Assembly: GCA_904502105.1 (NCBI GenBank)
Contig: CAJGDF010000099.1
Location: 1-6,597 of the forward strand
Source of the DNA: an uncultured Clostridia bacterium
Lineage (GTDB): Bacteria > Bacillota > Clostridia > Oscillospirales > UBA644
Reading direction: 5' to 3'
Length of the DNA stretch: 6,597 bases
Numbering within the stretch: position 1 is the first letter of the stretch; every line of letters begins with the position of its first letter. Below the pieces are notes generated by a model. It was given only the letters and a program-made list of their open reading frames with translations, was not told where the DNA came from and searched no databases. The translations under genes and the position numbers were made by a program. Positions 1-4,818 of this stretch are shown piece after piece.

Positions 1-1
1 A

Positions 2-58
2 AACAGTCGCAATTCCGAAAGAAAGGTGTGCTTTTGTTACGAAAGCCAAGGAACATAA
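2..58 (+). CDS. Possible 3' end of an unidentified upstream gene (frame uncertain)
   Basis: The left edge probably cuts a gene whose last codons lie here, since ispE begins almost at once and no promoter or terminator is visible before it. In the frame starting at base 2 the reading ends with NSERKVCFCYESQGT and a TAA at 56-58 that overlaps the ispE ATG by one base (TAATG), a usual translational-coupling arrangement. The frame starting at base 3 is also open. It reads TVAIPKERCAFVTKAKEHN and ends at a TGA at 96-98, about 40 bases inside ispE. The second reading looks more protein-like in composition, while the first gives the tidier junction. No domain can be recognised in either, and a real upstream gene is an inference. 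Sequence to the left of this window would settle the frame. Confidence 0.3.
   Translation, partial: NSRNSERKVCFCYESQGT
48..53 (+). promoter_or_regulatory. Ribosome binding site that decides the ispE start
   Basis: AAGGAA at 48-53 lies four bases before the ATG at 58 and is the best Shine-Dalgarno match in the region. An in-frame GTG at 28 would add ten residues, but the purine run before it (21-26) is only one base away, too close to work well. The added residues (VLLLRKPRNI) also have no counterpart in IspE proteins, which start just before the A-Y-A-K-I-N motif. Confidence 0.6.
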
Positions 59-930
59 TGACAGTAAACGCATATGCCAAAATAAATCTGACACTTGATG
101 TTTTAAACAGACGGGCAGACGGTTACCACGAAATATCGTCCATTATGCAGACAGTTTCACTTCACGATGTTCTGTCATTCAAAATTGAAGACAGAGACGA
201 CGGAGAAAATGTCATTGTTATAACATCAAATGACGAAACTCTTCCGACAGACTGTAAAAACCTTTGTCATAAAGCCTGCATTCTGTTTTTTGAAGAATTC
301 GGTATTTGCGGAAAAACAGTCATTATTAATATAGAAAAGAACATACCTATAGCGGCAGGGCTCGGCGGCGGAAGCTCGGACTGTGCGGAAACGTTAAAAG
401 CATTAAACAAGATGCTCAAAATAAATGCCGACAGTGAAAAGCTTCGCCATATAGCTGTAAGACTCGGGGCAGACGTACCATTCTTTATAGAAGGCGGCTG
501 CATGAAAGCGGAAGGGATCGGCGAAGATCTGACTCCCGTTAAAAACGTCAGCGAGCACATTATCGTGCTTGCAAAACCGACGGAAGCCCTTTTGAGCGGT
601 GCTGTCTATAAGGATTTTGACGAGCTTTTCGATAACGACGCCTCACTTTTTCCGAAGCCTTCAACGGAAGACTTTCTTTCAGAGAAAAACAGATATCCGT
701 TCATCTCAAATATGCTGGCACCTGTATCCGAAAAGAAAGCAAAAAGCATAACAATGTTAAAAAAAGAGCTTTTATCTGCAGGAGCAAAAGCCGCTGAAAT
801 GACGGGAAGCGGGCCTACTGTATTTGCTGTTTTTGACAGCGAAGAAGAAGCCGAAAACGCAGTTAAATCAATAAAAAACCGCATAGCCACAAGCTTTTGC
901 GGATTATATAAAACAGTTAACAATATCTAA
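58..930 (+). CDS. ispE: 4-diphosphocytidyl-2-C-methyl-D-erythritol kinase (IspE)
   Basis: Cytosolic GHMP-family kinase that phosphorylates the 2-hydroxyl of CDP-methylerythritol with ATP, a middle step of the MEP (non-mevalonate) route to IPP and DMAPP. From the ATG at 58 the protein has 290 residues, normal for IspE. The sequence shows the N-terminal AYAKINLTLDV motif with the conserved lysine at residue 8, then RADGYHEI and MQTVSLHD. The Gly/Ser-rich ATP loop PIAAGLGGGSSDCAE covers about residues 97-111. LGADVPFF carries the presumed catalytic Asp at 139, and the C-terminal GHMP motif MTGSGPTVF is at about 248-256. All key motifs are present, so the gene looks intact. It is followed after 24 bases by alaS with no terminator between, so the two are probably cotranscribed. 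An alternative GTG start at 28 would give 300 residues and is less likely. Confidence 0.96.
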   Translation: MTVNAYAKINLTLDVLNRRADGYHEISSIMQTVSLHDVLSFKIEDRDDGENVIVITSNDETLPTDCKNLCHKACILFFEEFGICGKTVIINIEKNIPIAAGLGGGSSDCAETLKALNKMLKINADSEKLRHIAVRLGADVPFFIEGGCMKAEGIGEDLTPVKNVSEHIIVLAKPTEALLSGAVYKDFDELFDNDASLFPKPSTEDFLSEKNRYPFISNMLAPVSEKKAKSITMLKKELLSAGAKAAEMTGSGPTVFAVFDSEEEAENAVKSIKNRIATSFCGLYKTVNNI

Positions 931-954
931 AAAATATATTAAGGGGAAATTAAT

Positions 955-3573
955 ATGGAATTCATGGGTCTTAACGAGATACGTGAAAAGTATCTCAGCT
1001 TTTTTGAATCCAAGGGACATCTGAGAATGGAATCATTCCCTCTCGTGCCCCAGAACGATAAAAGTATTCTTCTCATAAATGCAGGTATGACTCCGCTCAA
1101 ACCTTACTTTACAGGTCAGCAGAAGCCTCCGAGAAATCGTGTTACAACCTGCCAGAAATGCATCAGAACACCTGACATTGAACGTGTTGGCAAAACATCC
1201 CGTCACGGTACCTTCTTTGAAATGCTCGGCAACTTCTCTTTCGGCGATTATTTCAAGCATGAAGCAACCGCATGGGCTTGGGAATTTGTAACAAAGGTTA
1301 TGGAGCTTCCCATCGACAGTCTTTACGTTACCGTTTATCAGGATGACGATGAAGCATACGACATCTGGACAAAAGAGATCGGAGTTGATCCGTCTCACGT
1401 ATCACGTCTCGGCAAAGAAGATAACTTCTGGGAACACGGTTCCGGTCCCTGCGGTCCCTGCAGCGAAATTTATTTCGACAGAGGCCCCGAAAAGGGCTGC
1501 GGCAAGCCCGACTGTAAGGTTGGCTGCGACTGCGACAGATTTGTAGAATTCTGGAACCTCGTTTTCACTCAGTTTGATAACGACGGCAACGGCAACTACA
1601 CTCAGCTCGAAAAGAAAAACATCGACACCGGTATGGGTCTTGAACGTCTTGCATGCATCATGCAGGGTGTTGACTCACTTTTCGATGTTGACACTATCAA
1701 AAATATCACTGCACGTCTCTCTGAGATGTCCGCAAAAAAATACGGTGACTCCACCGAAACCGACGTTTCCCTGAGAGTTGTTACCGACCATATCAGAAGC
1801 ACCACATTCATGGTTTGCGACGGCGTTCTTCCCTCAAACGAAGGCAGAGGCTACGTTCTCCGCAGACTTCTCAGAAGAGCTGCTCGTCACGGCAAGCTCC
1901 TCGGCATCAAAGACAGCCACTTCCTCTGTGAACTCGTTGACGTTGTTATCCGTGAAAGCGGCAACGCATACCCCGATCTCATTGAAAAGGCTGACTACAT
2001 CAAGAAGGTTATCGAAAACGAAGAAAACTCCTTCAATCAGACTATCGACAGAGGTCTCAACCTTCTTTCCGATATCATAGACAAGCTTTCCGCTGAAGGC
2101 AAGACCGTTCTTTCCGGCGAAGATGCATTCAAGCTTTATGACACTTTTGGCTTCCCCCTCGACCTCACCCTTGAGATCCTCGAAGAAAAAGGCATGACCG
2201 TTGACGAAGACGGCTACAATGCGCTCATGAAAGAGCAGAAAGAAAAAGCAAGAGCAGCAAGAGGCAACGACACCGCTTGGAAGGGTGACGAAACTCTTGA
2301 AGGCATTGCAAAGACTGAATTCACAGGCTACACCTCTCTTAAAGAAAACGCTGAGATCCTCGCTCTTGTTATCAACAACGAAAGAGTTTCCGAAGCATTC
2401 ACAGGTGCTGATGTTCAGATCGTTCTCAACAAAACTCCCTTCTACGGCGAAAGCGGCGGTCAGGTTGGCGATAAAGGTACTGTCACCAAGGGCAAGACCG
2501 TTGTTAAGATCAACGATGTTAAACGTGTAAACGGTATTTTCGTTCATTACGGTACTGTTGAAAGCGGCAAGATCGCTGTTTCCGACGTTGTTAAAGCAAC
2601 CGTAGACAAAGAAAACAGAGAAAACATCATGAGAAACCACAGCTCTGTTCACCTTCTCCAGTCCGCGCTCAGAGAAGTTCTCGGCAACCACGTTGCACAG
2701 GCAGGCTCTTACGTTGACGCTAACAGAGCACGTTTCGACTTCTCTCATTTCGAAGCAATGACCGCAGAGCAGATCGATATGGTTGAAAAGATCGTTAACA
2801 AAAACATCTTCTCCGCTGTTTCCGTTTCCATGAAGGAAATGTCTATCGAAGACGCTAAAAAGACCGGTGCACTCGCACTTTTCGGCGAAAAATACGGCGA
2901 AACAGTTCGTGTTGTTAAGATGGGTAAGGTTTCCACCGAGCTTTGCGGCGGTACTCACGTTAAAAACACAGGTATGCTCGGCTGCTTCAAGATCCTTTCC
3001 GAAACCGGTATTTCTGCAGGTGTAAGAAGAATTGAAGCTATCACCGGCGTTAACGTTCTCGATTATATCGATGAAAAGAACGCTGTTATCTCAAAGACCG
3101 CTCAGGCGTTCAAATGCAACGTAAACGATATCGCAGTTAAAGCCGAACAGAATGTTGCAGAACTTAAAGCTGCTGAAAAACAGATCGCAGAGCTCAACTC
3201 CAAGATCGCTCTCGGCGCTCTCGACGAGATCCTTGCAAAAGCAGAAAAGACCGACAAATTTACCATCGTTACAGGCATTCTCGATGCGAAAACAGAAGTT
3301 CTCCGTGAGATGTGCGATAAGGTAAAGGACAAAGACGAAAATGCGGTCGTATTACTTGCTTGCAACGATAAAGAGACAGGCAAAGTAGGTTTTGCATGCG
3401 CATGCGGCAAAGCAGCTGTTAAAAACGGCGCGCACGCAGGCAACATCGTTAAGAAAGCTGCTCTCATCTGCGGTGGTGGCGGCGGCGGCAGACCCGACAG
3501 CGCAACTGCAGGCGGTAAAGACGCTTCCAAGATCGAACAGGCTCTTTCCGAAGCGGCTGCATCCTTAAAATAA
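955..3573 (+). CDS. alaS: Alanine--tRNA ligase (AlaRS), full length
   Basis: Class II synthetase that activates alanine with ATP, charges tRNA-Ala and clears mischarged Ser and Gly. It has 872 residues, close to the bacterial norm of about 875. The catalytic core runs from NEIREKYLSFFESKGH (7-22) through VTTCQKCIRT (63-72), HGTFFEMLGNFSFGDYFK (84-101) and GSGPCGPCSEIYFDRG (162-177) to motif 3, GMGLERLACIMQGVDSLFDVD (226-246). A Cys-rich insert has Cys182, 187, 191 and 193. The editing domain has its four-ligand metal site: HSSVH with His562 and His566, then CGGTH with Cys664 and His668. A coiled region (about 725-760) leads to the C-Ala domain, with the Gly-rich CGGGGGGRPDSA at 839-850. The start is supported by AAGGGGA (941-947), seven bases before the ATG; Met4 is a possible alternative. 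Codon use is much more biased (CTC/CTT, GTT, AAC, GGC, TTC) than in the neighbours, which fits high expression. A terminator follows the stop. Confidence 0.98.
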   Translation: MEFMGLNEIREKYLSFFESKGHLRMESFPLVPQNDKSILLINAGMTPLKPYFTGQQKPPRNRVTTCQKCIRTPDIERVGKTSRHGTFFEMLGNFSFGDYFKHEATAWAWEFVTKVMELPIDSLYVTVYQDDDEAYDIWTKEIGVDPSHVSRLGKEDNFWEHGSGPCGPCSEIYFDRGPEKGCGKPDCKVGCDCDRFVEFWNLVFTQFDNDGNGNYTQLEKKNIDTGMGLERLACIMQGVDSLFDVDTIKNITARLSEMSAKKYGDSTETDVSLRVVTDHIRSTTFMVCDGVLPSNEGRGYVLRRLLRRAARHGKLLGIKDSHFLCELVDVVIRESGNAYPDLIEKADYIKKVIENEENSFNQTIDRGLNLLSDIIDKLSAEGKTVLSGEDAFKLYDTFGFPLDLTLEILEEKGMTVDEDGYNALMKEQKEKARAARGNDTAWKGDETLEGIAKTEFTGYTSLKENAEILALVINNERVSEAFTGADVQIVLNKTPFYGESGGQVGDKGTVTKGKTVVKINDVKRVNGIFVHYGTVESGKIAVSDVVKATVDKENRENIMRNHSSVHLLQSALREVLGNHVAQAGSYVDANRARFDFSHFEAMTAEQIDMVEKIVNKNIFSAVSVSMKEMSIEDAKKTGALALFGEKYGETVRVVKMGKVSTELCGGTHVKNTGMLGCFKILSETGISAGVRRIEAITGVNVLDYIDEKNAVISKTAQAFKCNVNDIAVKAEQNVAELKAAEKQIAELNSKIALGALDEILAKAEKTDKFTIVTGILDAKTEVLREMCDKVKDKDENAVVLLACNDKETGKVGFACACGKAAVKNGAHAGNIVKKAALICGGGGGGRPDSATAGGKDASKIEQALSEAAASLK

Positions 3574-3586
3574 TAATCTAACATCC

Positions 3587-3640
3587 GGGCAAAAACAGGA
3601 TTCCGCCATAATTAAATACGGTCTGTTTTTGCCCTTTTTT
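3587..3640 (+). terminator. Rho-independent terminator after alaS
   Basis: A perfect 12-bp inverted repeat, GGGCAAAAACAG (3587-3598) against CTGTTTTTGCCC (3623-3634), is followed directly by six T residues (3635-3640). It starts 13 bases after the alaS stop. The 24-base spacer can form a small inner CCG/CGG pairing (3603-3605 with 3619-3621), so the hairpin may be longer than the main stem. There is no matching A-run on the left side, so it should act on + strand transcription only. It closes the ispE-alaS transcript and separates it from the HIT gene. Confidence 0.93.
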
Positions 3641-3690
3641 AATTCAAACGTATATATCCGAAAATAATGAAATAATAAAAGATGAAAGGA
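3641..3690 (+). promoter_or_regulatory. AT-rich leader expected to hold the promoter of the HIT operon
   Basis: The gene after a strong terminator needs its own promoter, and this AT-rich stretch is the only non-coding space available. No good sigma-A pair is visible. TTGCCC (3629-3634, inside the terminator arm) with TATATA (3651-3656) at 16 bases matches four of six at each box. AATAAT at 3663-3668 is another possible -10 box but has no convincing -35 box. The stretch ends in the ribosome binding site AAAGGA (3685-3690). The promoter call is inferred from context, and terminator read-through is the alternative. Confidence 0.25.
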
Positions 3691-3698
3691 ACGTTAAA

Positions 3699-4049
3699 AT
3701 GAGAAAAGAAGATTGCATTTTCTGTAAGATCGCGGCAGGCGAGATCCCCTCAACAAAAGTTTACGAGGACGATAAAATTCTCGCATTCAAAGATATTGCG
3801 CCGCAGGCTCCCGTTCACATTGTCTTTATACCCAAGGATCATATCCTTTCCTGCGCAGATGACATCACCGAAGAAAATTCCGCAATAATAGCAGATATTT
3901 TTGTTGCTATCGCAAAGACCGCAAAGCAGCTCGGTCTCGATAACGGTTACAGAATCATCAACAACTGCGGTGAAGACGGTGCGCAGTCCGTAAAACATAT
4001 CCACTTCCATCTCCTCGGCGGAGAAAAATTATCCGAAAGGATCGTTTAA
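3699..4049 (+). CDS. HIT (histidine triad) family nucleotide-binding hydrolase, HINT-like
   Basis: Small cytosolic enzyme of 116 residues, the typical size of HINT-type proteins. The family hydrolyses nucleoside phosphoramidates and acyl- or aminoacyl-adenylates through a nucleotidyl-histidine intermediate. The active-site triad HIHFHLL is at residues 100-106, preceded by the family's GEDGAQSVKH. DCIFCKIAAGEIPSTKVYED at the N-terminus is classic, with Cys6 and Cys9. Together with His48 (in FIPKDH) and His100 these are the expected zinc ligands of the zinc-containing subgroup. The tail, GGEKLSERIV, lacks the Trp-Pro-Pro-Gly ending seen in many HINT proteins. The ribosome binding site AAAGGA (3685-3690) lies eight bases before the ATG. 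It is the first gene after the alaS terminator, and its end is separated by one base from the next start, so the two are probably translationally coupled. The physiological substrate cannot be told from sequence. Confidence 0.95.
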   Translation: MRKEDCIFCKIAAGEIPSTKVYEDDKILAFKDIAPQAPVHIVFIPKDHILSCADDITEENSAIIADIFVAIAKTAKQLGLDNGYRIINNCGEDGAQSVKHIHFHLLGGEKLSERIV

Positions 4050-4050
4050 C

Positions 4051-4788
4051 ATGTCAGAAAATCCCGAATTCAACAATAACAACACTGAACTTCGAACAAA
4101 CGAAAACAAAAACGTTTTAAGAAAAGTCGGAGACAGAGAATTTGAGCGTTATGCAATAAAAACACGCTTTGTCAACATCGGTGACGATTATATCGATGTT
4201 GTTAAAGAATACGCACTTCCCCACGTCAAGGAAGGCGACTTTATCTCCATAAGCGAAAAGATAATCGCTCTTTGTCAGAAAAGAATCGTTTACAGAAAAG
4301 ATATTCATCCCGGTTTCTGGGCAAAGCTTCTCTGTAAATTCGTTCATGTAACACCTGCAGGTCCCGGTGCCGGAACTCCGCACAAGATGCAGCTTATAAT
4401 CATGCTTTGCGGCCTTCCGAGAGTTCTTTTTGCAACCGCATGTGCTGCCGTAACAAAGCTTTTCGGCATAAAAGGCGTATTTTATCAGGTATGCGGCCAT
4501 GAGGTTGACGGTATCGACGGTCTTATCGACTATGATATTTCCTACAAGGAATACGTAAACTACGGTATTCTCAACCCCGTTAATCCGTCAGGCGTATGCA
4601 ATGAGATCTACGAAAAGCTCGGCATCAAATGTATGATCGTTGACGCTTGCGACATTTCAGTTAAGCTTCTCGGCAAATGCGATGCTCTTGACATTGACAC
4701 AAAAACTCTTGAAGATATAATGAGAGACAACCCTGCGGGTCAGGACGACCAGTGTACACCCATAATTCTCGTTCGCGAGAGAAAATGA
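4051..4788 (+). CDS. CofE-like protein (coenzyme F420-0:L-glutamate ligase family)
   Basis: Protein of 245 residues that reads as a member of the CofE/F420_ligase family, whose characterised members add glutamate to F420-0 using GTP and divalent metal. Visible support is IKTRFVNIGDDYIDVV (36-51), then EGDFISISEKIIALCQKRIV (61-80), which matches the family's E-D-G-D-hydrophobic start and its S/E-K...GRI segment. Further support is CGHEVDGIDG (148-157), KLGIKCMIVDACDIS (189-203) at the place of the metal-binding V-I-I-T-D-T-N segment, and a C-terminal QDDQCTPIILVRE like the family's G-D-G-I-P-x-V-V-V-R. The first 30 or so residues are polar and Asn-rich, probably a disordered extension. Residues 112-147 are very hydrophobic. 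There are ten cysteines. The ribosome binding site AAAGGA (4036-4041) sits inside the end of the HIT gene, nine bases before the ATG. Family assignment is from motif memory; the true substrate is unknown, and F420 need not be involved. Confidence 0.72.
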   Translation: MSENPEFNNNNTELRTNENKNVLRKVGDREFERYAIKTRFVNIGDDYIDVVKEYALPHVKEGDFISISEKIIALCQKRIVYRKDIHPGFWAKLLCKFVHVTPAGPGAGTPHKMQLIIMLCGLPRVLFATACAAVTKLFGIKGVFYQVCGHEVDGIDGLIDYDISYKEYVNYGILNPVNPSGVCNEIYEKLGIKCMIVDACDISVKLLGKCDALDIDTKTLEDIMRDNPAGQDDQCTPIILVRERK

Positions 4789-4818
4789 TCCCTCAATTTT
4801 ATTAAACGGAGAATTAAA

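Noticed and set aside
28..57. GTG start for ispE adding ten residues
   Set aside because: The ribosome binding site is too close to the GTG, while AAGGAA sits well placed for the ATG at 58. IspE proteins normally begin just before A-Y-A-K-I-N.
1834..2958. Long open frame of 374 codons on the - strand
   Set aside because: It lies wholly inside alaS, has a Phe/Val/Cys/Asn-rich composition with no recognisable domain, and arises because the strongly biased alaS codons leave few stop triplets on the opposite strand.
3463..3498. Run of Gly codons in alaS that could look like a low-complexity insertion
   Set aside because: The Gly-rich segment followed by RPDSATAGG is a standard conserved feature of the AlaRS C-Ala domain.
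3102..3584. 160-codon open frame on the - strand over the 3' end of alaS
   Set aside because: The product is Ala/Ser/Pro-rich and mirrors the Ala/Lys/Gly codons of the C-Ala domain. It has no homology-like motif, and the opposite strand is clearly coding.
4789..4818. Possible terminator or promoter between the CofE-like and lipoprotein genes
   Set aside because: No inverted repeat and no T-run after a hairpin can be found in the 30 bases, and there is no room for a full promoter besides the ribosome binding site.
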